Assembly: GCA_026398535.1 (NCBI GenBank)
Contig: JAPLSQ010000064.1
Coordinates: 1-39,100 of the forward strand
Reading direction: 5' to 3'
Source of the DNA: Candidatus Sumerlaeota bacterium
Lineage (GTDB): Bacteria; Sumerlaeota; Sumerlaeia; Sumerlaeales; Sumerlaeaceae
Length of the DNA stretch: 39,100 bases
The position numbers and the translations under genes are program-made. Below the pieces are notes generated by a model, which saw nothing but the letters and a program-made list of their open reading frames with translations, did no database searches and was not told where the DNA came from. Positions 6,996-14,556 of this stretch are shown piece by piece. Every line of letters starts with the position of its first letter. Position 1 is the stretch's first letter.

Positions 6996-8309
6996 ATGAC
7001 GATATGCCGCGCCTGGCTTTGCCAACTGGTTTTTATGGCGGTCTTTGCTGGTTTGAGCGCCCTGCTTGTTTCCTGCTCACGAAAGGATGACGGTGTCAGA
7101 CCCGTCGAGATAAAATTCTGGTATGCGTGGGGCGGATACGAGGGCAAGTTTCTTGTGTCGCTTGTCGGGGAGTTCAACGCCGCGCATCCTCACATCAAGG
7201 TTCAGCCAAGCTTCTTCAACATTGGCGACAAGCTTCTGGCCTCGATCGCGGGCGGCGTGCCGCCGGATGTGGCAACCGTGTGGGATTTCATGCTTGTGAC
7301 GATGGGCGAGTCGGGCTGTTTCATGCCGCTGGAGGACAAACTGAACGAGGCGGGCATCGGCCGCGATTCCTATCTGCCCAATATCTGGGATTACGGCCTG
7401 TACGGGGCGCACAAATGGGGCGTTCCGACGACGCTCAATTGCACGGCAATTTATGCCAACAATCCGCTGGTCAGGGCTGCCGGTCTTGATCCCGCAAAAC
7501 CGCCGCGCACGGCCGCCGAACTCGCAGAGTGGTCCAAACGCCTTACGCTCCGCGACGGGCACGGTAACCTTAAACAGCTTGGATTCGCGCCCGTGACGAC
7601 GCCCATATGGATATGGAACTTTGGCGGCGATATTTTCGATCCGGCAACGCGCCGGTTCACACTCGACCGCCCGGAAAACATCCGCGCGCTTTCGTTGATG
7701 GCGGAGATGTACGGCGGCATCGGGTATGACAACTTCCGCCGGTTTTCCGCCGGATTTGGCAAACTCGATAGTCCGCAGAATCCGCTTTTTGTGAACAAGC
7801 AGGCTTTGCGCGAGGACGGTCAATGGCTCATCCAGATGATCAGCAAGTATGCGCCCGGACTGGACTATAGTGTGTTCGCGTTTCCCCCCGCCAAGGAGGG
7901 CGGGCAGTCATGCACGCAGATCGGCGGCAGTTTCTGGTCAATTCCCCAGGGATGCCGTCATCCCGGGGAAGCATGGGAATTTCTGCTCTGGCTAATCGCG
8001 CCGACCCAGTCGGCGCGATTCTGCGCCGAACTGCGTAACATTCCGCCCATGCGCGCCAGCATCGAGCAGCCGGAGTTCGCCGGGACACGCAGTGATCCGA
8101 ATTTTGAGTTTTTCGTCCAGCTCGTCGCTACCGGCAAAGCGCGCCCCCTTGCCGCAACACCGGTCGGCCAGCAGTTCGACGAGGCGCTGGGCCAGGCGAT
8201 GGAACCCGTGCTGGGCGGCAAAGTCAGCGCAAACGATTTTTTAAGAAACCTCAACCACACGATGAACGAGGAACTCGACCGTGCAACAAAACTCATCGGC
8301 ATTGAGTAA
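6996..8309 (+). CDS. ABC transporter sugar-binding lipoprotein (family 1, UgpB/MalE-like)
   Basis: 437 residues from ATG 6996, chosen over an upstream in-frame TTG at 6975. The protein opens with a lipoprotein signal (hydrophobic core, LLVSC lipobox, lipid-modified Cys27) and continues with KFWYAWGGYEG, the usual first strand of extracellular solute-binding proteins. Further family features are GVPPDVATVWD, a PNIWDYGLYGAHKWGVP hinge strand, GGDIFD, and SFWSIPQGCRHPGEAWEFL near the end. It would be anchored to a membrane and deliver a sugar or glycerol-phosphate-type ligand to an ABC importer. No permease or ATPase genes are adjacent on either side, so it is an orphan receptor. Its TAA stop (8307-8309) lies inside the left edge of a dispersed palindromic repeat. 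Confidence 0.88.
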   Translation: MTICRAWLCQLVFMAVFAGLSALLVSCSRKDDGVRPVEIKFWYAWGGYEGKFLVSLVGEFNAAHPHIKVQPSFFNIGDKLLASIAGGVPPDVATVWDFMLVTMGESGCFMPLEDKLNEAGIGRDSYLPNIWDYGLYGAHKWGVPTTLNCTAIYANNPLVRAAGLDPAKPPRTAAELAEWSKRLTLRDGHGNLKQLGFAPVTTPIWIWNFGGDIFDPATRRFTLDRPENIRALSLMAEMYGGIGYDNFRRFSAGFGKLDSPQNPLFVNKQALREDGQWLIQMISKYAPGLDYSVFAFPPAKEGGQSCTQIGGSFWSIPQGCRHPGEAWEFLLWLIAPTQSARFCAELRNIPPMRASIEQPEFAGTRSDPNFEFFVQLVATGKARPLAATPVGQQFDEALGQAMEPVLGGKVSANDFLRNLNHTMNEELDRATKLIGIE

Positions 8310-8455
8310 AGGCTGGCTGCGTCTGGCGTTCGTGACACTATTTAGAGCGACCGCTCTAAATGGTGGCACGAACGACAGACGCAATAGCCAGCCGCGGAGC
8401 GAAGCGACGTGCGAGCCGTGCTTGTGCGGCGAGCTTTTGTATTAAACGTCGTCTA
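8306..8455. repeat. palindromic dispersed repeat, copy 1
   Basis: About 150 bp at high identity (roughly 90% by hand alignment) with 38795-38945 in the same orientation. It begins at GTAAAGG, so it includes the stop codon of the preceding gene. It contains an 83-nt hairpin (8311-8393) followed by a perfectly conserved ~55-bp segment (about 8387-8440) and then the last codons of a minus-strand gene tail. Similarity falls off gradually inside that gene tail. Confidence 0.85.
8311..8393. other. 83-nt near-perfect hairpin within repeat copy 1
   Basis: GGCTGGCT at 8311-8318 pairs with AGCCAGCC at 8386-8393; GCGTCTG with CAGACGC; CGTTCGTG with CACGAACG; CAC with GTG; ATTTAGAGC with GCTCTAAAT, closing a GACC loop (8349-8352). 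By hand this gives 35 Watson-Crick pairs plus one G-T, interrupted only by two single A/G mismatches and a 3-nt bulge (8383-8385). No T tract follows, so it is not a standard intrinsic terminator, though it may stop or stabilise transcripts arriving from either side. Confidence 0.8.
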
Positions 8456-8510
8456 AGAAGGCGCCGGGCTGGTTGGTCTTGTCGTCGGAGTCAGCCCGGA
8501 TGATGACAGT
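8442..8510 (-). pseudogene. 3' remnant of a double-psi beta-barrel (RlpA-like) gene
   Basis: On the minus strand, reading toward the TAA at 8444-8442, the frame encodes VIIRADSDDKTNQPGAFLDDV. This aligns with VVLIWADSDDDTAQPSAFLDDV at the end of the partial gene at 38931-39100. Upstream of about 8510 no further convincing homology to the barrel domain is present; instead plus-strand HsdS coding sequence begins at about 8514. It is therefore read as a truncated gene tail carried along with the repeat. Confidence 0.6.
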
Positions 8511-8513
8511 TAG

Positions 8514-8612
8514 CAGGACATGGCGGCGCTCAAGGGCAATAGCGATATCGGCGGCCAGATCAAACAGGGCATGATGCTGGATCTGCTGACGGGGAAAGTG
8601 AGGACGGTGTGA
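8514..8612 (+). pseudogene. C-terminal scar of a type I restriction specificity subunit (HsdS)
   Basis: The frame ending at TGA 8610-8612 encodes QIKQGMMLDLLTGKVRTV. The IKQGMMxxLLTGxxR pattern is the characteristic end of HsdS C-terminal coiled-coil regions. A stop (TAG 8511-8513) blocks the frame upstream and the target recognition domains are absent, as are hsdM and hsdR. The end of the scar overlaps the ribosome-binding site of the next gene, an arrangement expected if that gene was originally coupled to a complete hsdS. Confidence 0.6.
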
Positions 8613-8623
8613 AGGAGACTACC

Positions 8624-9532
8624 ATGAAGGAAGGAAATCGGACGGATCTGGCGAATCCGCCTCATCGGCTGCGGCCGAGCGGGGGCTATCGCCAGTTTCG
8701 CTCCTTCCAGGTGACCACGCTCATCTACGACGCGACCTACTGGTTCTGTAAGAAGTTCTTCGATTCCCGTTCGCGCATGGTGGACCAGATGGTGCAGGCG
8801 GCGCGCAGCGGGAGGCAGAACATCGCCGAAGGCAGCTGTGTGGCGGCCACCTCGTCGCAGACCGAGCTGCGCCTCGTCAACGTCGCCCGCGCCAGCCTCG
8901 AAGAGCTCCTGCTCGACTTCGAGGACTTCCTGCGTCATCGCCGCCTGGCGCAATGGGAAAAAGGCGGCCCGCAAGCACGCGCGGTACTACGCGCCTTGGG
9001 GCGGCACACCGATCCGACCGATACGACCGATTCGGCCGAGCAAACCCTCTTGGGCGCCCCCACCGCCGCCGGCGATGCGGCACGCTGGGCGCTGCATGCG
9101 CCCTGGCTGGAGAACGCCGACCCGGCCGTGCGAGCTAACGCGGCCATCCTCCTGATCCACAAGGCGAACTGCCTGCTGGACCAACAGATCGATGGGTTGG
9201 AGCGCGATTTCATCCGCGATGGCGGTTATAGTGAACAACTGGCGACCGCCCGTCTGGCCGAACGCTACCGGCGCAAGCGCGGCGCTCCAGCAGATCGAAC
9301 GGATTGGGCGGATCAGACGGATCAGACGGATCAGACGGATCAGACGAATCGGACGGATCGTATTCCCCAATGCCCGCAGTGCGGCAAGCTCATGACGTTG
9401 CGCACGGCCAAAAGCGGGCGCTCCCTCGGCTTGCAGTTCTGGGGCTGCACCGCCTACCCCAACTGTCGCGGCGCCTGCCCGCTGGACAGCAATTGGGGGG
9501 AGCGGGCGGATGAGGCGGAGGAATTCCCTTAG
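8624..9532 (+). CDS. four-helix-bundle suffix-domain protein with C-terminal Cys4 zinc ribbon
   Basis: 302 residues from ATG 8624, with AAGGAGA at 8612-8618; a GTG at 8609 overlapping the HsdS stop is a less likely start. The N-terminal half (residues about 20-115) has the four-helix-bundle/S23-like pattern, including RSRMVDQMVQAARSGRQNIAEGS. A middle helical region follows, then an Asp-Gln-Thr repeat linker (residues about 230-242). The C-terminus is a topoisomerase-type zinc ribbon: CPQCGKLM and GCTAYPNCRG supply four Cys. Proteins of this architecture are known as four helix bundle suffix-domain proteins and turn up inside restriction-modification operons; the biochemical role is not known to me. 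The neighbouring HsdS scar agrees with that context. Nucleic-acid binding through the ribbon is an inference. Confidence 0.8.
   Translation: MKEGNRTDLANPPHRLRPSGGYRQFRSFQVTTLIYDATYWFCKKFFDSRSRMVDQMVQAARSGRQNIAEGSCVAATSSQTELRLVNVARASLEELLLDFEDFLRHRRLAQWEKGGPQARAVLRALGRHTDPTDTTDSAEQTLLGAPTAAGDAARWALHAPWLENADPAVRANAAILLIHKANCLLDQQIDGLERDFIRDGGYSEQLATARLAERYRRKRGAPADRTDWADQTDQTDQTDQTNRTDRIPQCPQCGKLMTLRTAKSGRSLGLQFWGCTAYPNCRGACPLDSNWGERADEAEEFP
9311..9346 (+). repeat. 9-bp in-frame tandem repeat (Asp-Gln-Thr x4)
   Basis: Four exact copies of GATCAGACG, followed by a degenerate fifth (AATCGGACG, 9347-9355), inside the linker of the suffix-domain gene. The 9-bp period preserves the reading frame whatever the copy number, so linker length can change by slippage without loss of function. 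Confidence 0.9.
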
Positions 9533-9538
9533 AGACGC

Positions 9539-10768
9539 TTAAGACAATAAATGCGGTCGACTGATGTGCGACGCCGCGATGACGATGGTCACGAGCAGGT
9601 TGAGCGCCCCCGCGGCCATGAAAACCTGGCACGGATTGAGCCGCGCCGCGAGGGTGAGCGCCGCATAGATGACCACGGTCAGCACTACACCGCTGTTCGA
9701 CAGAAAGAACGCCAGCCCCTGAACCCGCCCCCTGTAATGCGCGCCGGGCCGCTCCTGCACCAGCGCCTGAACGGGCACGGCATAGAATCCGCCGCAGAAA
9801 CCAAGAACGGCCAGCGCCATGATGGCCGGGCCGAATCGTATGCCGGGTAAGGCAAGCACGACGCTCATGCATGACATCGCGGCGGCGCCGAACAGGATGA
9901 ATCCGTAACGGATGCGCCCGCGCGACAGGATTCCGGCCGTGATGCAGCCAAGCCCTATGCCGGCGGCCAGCGCAACGAGCGGGTAACGCAGCAACTCGGG
10001 CCGCTCGCCAAGTGTTTCGTGGCTGTAACTGACGACATTCATGTACACCAGGCCCGCCATCGACCAGAAATACGCGTTGCCCAGCAGGGCGCGCCATAGC
10101 GTGGCGTCGCGGCGCACATAGGCAAGGGTGCCGCGAAGATCGCTGAACACATTCAGGCGCAAAGGTTTCTCAGGGGCCGCGGCCGCAATCCGCCTGATCC
10201 GGCACGCCATGAGCGCGCCGCCCGCGGACAGCACCGCGAGAATCAGCACGGCCAGCCAGAGTTTGCCGCGAAACAGCTCAAACAAAAGGGCGCCGCACCA
10301 TGTGCCGGTGATGATCGCGGTGAAGGTCACCGACTCGATCACCCCGTTGGCCCAGGGGATGCGGTTCTCAGGCAACAGTTCGGGGATCATGCCATATTTG
10401 GCGGGACCGAAGATGGAAGCCTGCACGCCCGAAACGGCAAGCACGGCAATGCATATCCAAAGCTGATTGAACATCAGTCCCGCAACGGCCGCCAGCATCC
10501 ATGCGATTTCCAGCAGCTTCATGCCGATGGCCACGCCGCGCTTGCTGAAGCGGTCGGCGATGGCGCCCCCGTAAAGCGAAAAAACAAGAAACGGCATCAT
10601 GAAGACGGCCGTGATGGCCGCCACCAGAGCCTTTTCCTGCCGCGGGGTGGCGGCCATGGAAACGACGAGAACAATCACCAGATTCTTATAGGCGTTGTCA
10701 TTGAACGCCAATTGAAGCTGTGTGATGACAAGCGCGCCAAAACCGCTTCTTTTCTGAACTTCAGACAT
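9539..10768 (-). CDS. MFS transporter, LplT-like (lysophospholipid flippase family)
   Basis: 409 residues from ATG 10768; an in-frame TTG at 10777 is less likely. The N-terminus ALVITQLQLAFNDNAYKNLVIVL and the FGPAKYGMIPELLPENRIPWANG loop are signatures of the LplT branch, which also forms the transporter half of acyl-ACP synthetase fusions. GGAIADRFSKRG is the MFS loop 2-3 motif. About twelve hydrophobic segments are spread over the length. LplT moves lysophospholipids across the inner membrane for re-acylation; here no acyltransferase (Aas) domain or gene is adjacent. It lies 6 nt from the convergent suffix-domain gene and 99 nt downstream of the Gly-rich protein gene on the same strand. 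Confidence 0.85.
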   Translation of the reverse strand: MSEVQKRSGFGALVITQLQLAFNDNAYKNLVIVLVVSMAATPRQEKALVAAITAVFMMPFLVFSLYGGAIADRFSKRGVAIGMKLLEIAWMLAAVAGLMFNQLWICIAVLAVSGVQASIFGPAKYGMIPELLPENRIPWANGVIESVTFTAIITGTWCGALLFELFRGKLWLAVLILAVLSAGGALMACRIRRIAAAAPEKPLRLNVFSDLRGTLAYVRRDATLWRALLGNAYFWSMAGLVYMNVVSYSHETLGERPELLRYPLVALAAGIGLGCITAGILSRGRIRYGFILFGAAAMSCMSVVLALPGIRFGPAIMALAVLGFCGGFYAVPVQALVQERPGAHYRGRVQGLAFFLSNSGVVLTVVIYAALTLAARLNPCQVFMAAGALNLLVTIVIAASHISRPHLLS

Positions 10769-10867
10769 GGCAGGCAAAGTTGCCCGCCCTCAGGGGCATG
10801 GGCAACACGAAAATGAAAGATGGCGGAATGAAAAGTCTGGCATCATTCTGGCCGTAGATGCCGTGCG

Positions 10868-13800
10868 CTAATAGATGCTCCAATCAGATACTTCTGTATG
10901 GTAGAGTCTGATGGTTCCATCTTCGGCGGGCCAGACGATTTTCCCGCCTGCTGCCGTCCACAGGGGGAATCCGGTGAAGCCTGTGGCGTCGGTGTAGTGG
11001 CATGCGATGCGTCCGCCGCCGCCGCCGCCGCCGTGATAGCTGAATGATCCGTAGGCGCCGTTGCCTCCGTTGACGGAGAGAATGCCTGAACCGGCAAGGA
11101 CTCCGGCGGTGAGATAAATGGATCCGCCCGATCCGCCGCCGTCGGCGGTGAAAGCGGGATTGCCGGCCGCGCCGGCCGCGGTGATCATTCCGTCAAGACT
11201 CAGCGTTCCGGGCACATCGAGTCTCACGGCGCCGCCGCCCGAGCCGCCGCCCGCTTCCCCGGATTTGCCGCCGCTGCCAAGGTCGACGGGCGCAAAATCG
11301 CTGCCATAGACCGGGCCTCCCGGCGGGGTATTGCCGTGGCCATTGCCGCCCTTGCCGCCATAACCGGCGCCCGCGCCAGTGACCACGCCAGCGATGCCCG
11401 GACCAGCCGATGCCGCGTAACCGTAACCATTGGCGCTGATCCGGGAAGTAGCGTCAATCGAAGCATTCAAGACGTTCAATGTGACGCCCGCGCCTGCCCA
11501 GTCCAACGCGCCTGCGCCACCGCCTTCAACCGGGCATGTCGTGTTCTTGCCGCGCGCTTCCAGTGTGGAACTTGTCGAGATCACAAGATCAGTCGTGATG
11601 TTCACCGTTGATCCCCCCGCCACGGAAAGCATGGCTTGGGGCGTGCTTGTGCTGCCGACGCTGATCTTTGCAAGTGTCAGACTTGTGTTTTCCTGCTCGT
11701 AGCGGAAAATTGTGTAAACGCTGAGTTGGCGGGACGGATCGGTGAGATGCCTCGCGAGATCGGTCACTTTGAAGAATCCCACGGCGCCCGGATAACCGGG
11801 ATACGCCCCGCCGCCGCCGGCTGCACTTGAAGTAACATAGCCGTTGAATCCGGCGTCGTTGATATAATAGACGGCGATGCGTCCGCCGCCGCCGCCGCCC
11901 CCGTGATTGCTGAACGATCCGTAGGCGCCGTTGCCGCCATCGGCTGTGAGCAGACCGGCGCCTGATAGTGTTCCCGCGGTGAGATAAATGGATCCGCCCG
12001 ATCCGCCGCCGCTGGCGGTGAAAGCGGGATTGCCGGCCGCGCCATTTGCGCTGATGATCCCGTTGAGAGTCAGCGTTCCGGGCACATCCAGTCTCATGGC
12101 GCCGCCGCCCGAGCCGCCGGGACTGTTGCCGCTGTTGCCGCCGCTTCCAGGTTCTGCGGGCGCCGGACTGTCCCCATAAGTTGTTCCGCCCGGCGGGCTA
12201 TTGCCGTAGCCGTTGCCGCCATAACCGGCGCCTGCGCCGTTGGCCGCGCCGGCGATGCCGGGGCCGCAGTTGCTTATGTAGCCTGTGCCGGCAGTTGAGA
12301 TCCGGGCTGCCGCGTCCACACTGATATTTGGCGCAAGCAAGACCGAGCCGGTTCCTCCCCACAAACCTTCCAGCGTCAGCGTCGTAGTGTTGGAATTTTT
12401 CAATTCCAGGGTGGATGTTGACATGACACTCACATCGCCATCGACGGTGATTATTCCCGCCGGGAGCGACATAAGCGACTGGCCGTCGGCGGTCAGCGTG
12501 CCGCTGAGGCCAAAGTCGGCCTTGCCTTCGAAGGACAGCCTTGAAGCGCCGTTCAAGTTGAGGTTTCCGCTGATCAGGTAATCAGTCGCGCCGGTGAAGG
12601 TCATGTTCGATGACTGCGGGGTTGCGTCGACAACAGTCAGATTGTTGAAGGTCTGGTGCGTCTCGGCGGCGTACGGGAATGTGCCCGCCGCTCGAAGGGA
12701 ACGGAATTGCTCGGTCAAGTGGGTGGCGATGTTGGCGACCTTGTACAAAGCCATCGTGCCCGGCTGGGATGCCGGATTGCCGAATGTTCCGCCGCGCACG
12801 ACCGAAGCTGTCAATCCGCCGGAACTGTCGAGGTTTGTGTAATAGACGGCGATGCGTCCGCCGCCGCCGCCGCCGCCGCGGCCGGAAAGACTGTCGCCGC
12901 CGCGCGTCTCGAAATGTCCCGCGCCGGCGATTGTGTTGGCCACGACGTAAATCGAACCGCCCGCGCCGCCGCCGTCGCCGCGGCCTGTGTTCTTGTCCTG
13001 TCCGTTGGCCGTGATCAAACCGTCCAATGTCAGAGTGCCGGAAATAGTTAATTTGATGGCGCCGCCGCCCGCACCGCCCGACCCGGCGCCAAGTGCGTCA
13101 TATCCCCCGCCCCCGCTGCCGGGTGACAGGGGAGTGAAAGACGATCCATAGACATTGGTGCTGAGGGATCCCCAGCCACCTTGTGCGCCGATCCCGCCAT
13201 GCGTGCCGCCGCTATTGCCTGTGGGCCCGCCAGGGCCCGCGGCCGGATTGCCCGGCGTGTAACCCTGCGAATCGGCCGTGATATAAGATGTTGCGTCCAA
13301 CGTCATGTTCTGGGCGATGAGACCCACGCCTTCACCCGCCCAGAAACCGCCAATGGTCGAGGTCGTGTTCTTGCAGCGCGCCTCGAGCGTTGAAGTGCTC
13401 AGGATCGAAACAGCGCCCTGAACGGTGATTGTTGTTCCGCCCTCGATGGCAAGACGCGCATTTGCCGCTCCGTCCCCGCCAATGCTCATGCCGCCGAGAG
13501 TGACACTCGTATCGGCGGATTCGTACCGGAAAGATTCGTATATTTTCAATTGGCGCATGGGATCGGTCAGGTGTTGCGCCATGTCCGTCACTTGGAAAAA
13601 CGCGATCGTTCCTGCCGTGCCGGAATTGGAGCCGTAGCCGGCGCGCGCTGTCGATGATGCGCCACCAGTGTATCCGGTTCCGTTGATGTAATAGACGGCC
13701 GTGCGTCCGCCGCCGCCGCCGCCGCCGCGGTATTCGATGCTGTTTCCGCCGCGCGAGGAAAATGTTCCGCCCCCCGTCAGTGTTCCGCTGCGGGCATAAA

Positions 13801-14494
13801 TTGATCCGCCCGCGCCGCCGCCAGCGCCGCGTCCGGACTTGTCCTCGCCGTTGGCGGAAATGCCGCCGTTGAGCGTCAGCGTTCCGGTGACGGTGAGATC
13901 GATGGCGCCTCCGCCCGCGCCCCCGCTGCCGCCGCCGAGAGCATCATAACTCCCGCCGCCGCTGCCCGGGGTTGTCGGCGCCTGCGCATCGCCGTAAATG
14001 GAAGTGTTGGACCATCCCCACGCTCCATTTCCGCCGATTCCGCCGTGAGTGCCGCCAGAGTTGCCGGTTGCGCCGCCCGGGCCTGCCGCCGGGTTTCCCG
14101 GCGCGTATCCCTGCGTGTCGGCTGACAGAGCCGCGCTGGGATCAACGATCATGTTCTGCGCCGTGATCCGCGCGCCCTGACCGGCCCACTGGCCGTCCAC
14201 CGGAGCATACCTGTTCTTGACTTGCGTGACGATCTGGCTGGTGCCGCTGATCCGGAGCGTGGCGTTGCAGACGATGGTCGAACCGCCCGCGATGGTGAGC
14301 GTCGCGCCGTTGGTCACCGTCAGGTTGTCCATGACGTAAGCGCCTTCCACCCAGGCTTGGGAAGTGTCCACAACGACATCCGCGGCGTTGGCATGCAACC
14401 CGAGGGCTGCCGCAAAGACGGCCATCATGCACCGGGTGCGCAAATAATGAATATAACCCGGGGAAAGCCCCAAATCCCTGCCTGTTCGCCTCAT
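10868..14494 (-). CDS. giant secreted Gly-rich repeat protein (four ~290-residue modules)
   Basis: 1208 residues. The start at 14494 is supported by GGGAGG ending 7 nt upstream. A signal peptide lies at about residues 22-38 (hydrophobic run ending HANA), with a longer charged leader if the first Met is used. The mature protein comprises four modules. Each opens with beta-strand sequence (LTVTNGATLTIAGGSTI-type), continues through a Gly-rich GGGSGGAGGGAI and GTLTLNG section, and ends in a GGGGGGR(I/T)AVYY motif, at about residues 261, 545, 870 and 1158. Modules 1-2 share GGTHGGIG and YDALG; modules 3-4 share GAGYGG, PPGG and RLDVPGTL. No PEP-CTERM, LPXTG, autotransporter barrel or Por sorting signal is visible at the C-terminus. 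A beta-solenoid surface or matrix protein is inferred; no enzymatic motif was recognised. Confidence 0.8.
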   Translation of the reverse strand: MRRTGRDLGLSPGYIHYLRTRCMMAVFAAALGLHANAADVVVDTSQAWVEGAYVMDNLTVTNGATLTIAGGSTIVCNATLRISGTSQIVTQVKNRYAPVDGQWAGQGARITAQNMIVDPSAALSADTQGYAPGNPAAGPGGATGNSGGTHGGIGGNGAWGWSNTSIYGDAQAPTTPGSGGGSYDALGGGSGGAGGGAIDLTVTGTLTLNGGISANGEDKSGRGAGGGAGGSIYARSGTLTGGGTFSSRGGNSIEYRGGGGGGGRTAVYYINGTGYTGGASSTARAGYGSNSGTAGTIAFFQVTDMAQHLTDPMRQLKIYESFRYESADTSVTLGGMSIGGDGAANARLAIEGGTTITVQGAVSILSTSTLEARCKNTTSTIGGFWAGEGVGLIAQNMTLDATSYITADSQGYTPGNPAAGPGGPTGNSGGTHGGIGAQGGWGSLSTNVYGSSFTPLSPGSGGGGYDALGAGSGGAGGGAIKLTISGTLTLDGLITANGQDKNTGRGDGGGAGGSIYVVANTIAGAGHFETRGGDSLSGRGGGGGGGRIAVYYTNLDSSGGLTASVVRGGTFGNPASQPGTMALYKVANIATHLTEQFRSLRAAGTFPYAAETHQTFNNLTVVDATPQSSNMTFTGATDYLISGNLNLNGASRLSFEGKADFGLSGTLTADGQSLMSLPAGIITVDGDVSVMSTSTLELKNSNTTTLTLEGLWGGTGSVLLAPNISVDAAARISTAGTGYISNCGPGIAGAANGAGAGYGGNGYGNSPPGGTTYGDSPAPAEPGSGGNSGNSPGGSGGGAMRLDVPGTLTLNGIISANGAAGNPAFTASGGGSGGSIYLTAGTLSGAGLLTADGGNGAYGSFSNHGGGGGGGRIAVYYINDAGFNGYVTSSAAGGGGAYPGYPGAVGFFKVTDLARHLTDPSRQLSVYTIFRYEQENTSLTLAKISVGSTSTPQAMLSVAGGSTVNITTDLVISTSSTLEARGKNTTCPVEGGGAGALDWAGAGVTLNVLNASIDATSRISANGYGYAASAGPGIAGVVTGAGAGYGGKGGNGHGNTPPGGPVYGSDFAPVDLGSGGKSGEAGGGSGGGAVRLDVPGTLSLDGMITAAGAAGNPAFTADGGGSGGSIYLTAGVLAGSGILSVNGGNGAYGSFSYHGGGGGGGRIACHYTDATGFTGFPLWTAAGGKIVWPAEDGTIRLYHTEVSDWSIY

Positions 14495-14550
14495 CGCATA
14501 TCCTCCCAGAATGTTATGATCGTATCAGGAACCGCTATGTCCCTTTGGTA

Positions 14551-14556
14551 ATTATA
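14551..14556 (-). promoter_or_regulatory. candidate -10 box for the Gly-rich protein gene
   Basis: Minus-strand TATAAT, a perfect consensus, preceded directly by TTG. The region 17 bp upstream (about 14574-14579, TCGAAA) is a poor -35 match. Transcription from here would give a leader of about 50 nt carrying the strong GGGAGG ribosome-binding site before the ATG at 14494. Confidence 0.35.

Noticed and set aside
8510..8974. 154-codon minus-strand ORF across the HsdS scar and suffix gene
   Set aside because: Antisense to two supported plus-strand coding segments and without recognisable features. A weak resemblance of another minus frame here to the barrel domain upstream of residue VIIRADSDD was also judged coincidental.
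9295..9370. Possible CRISPR-like or minisatellite array
   Set aside because: The repeats are 9 bp, contiguous and in frame with coding sequence; no spacers.
11010..13730. GCC-rich repeats read as an intergenic minisatellite
   Set aside because: They encode Gly runs inside a continuous, signal-peptide-bearing reading frame.
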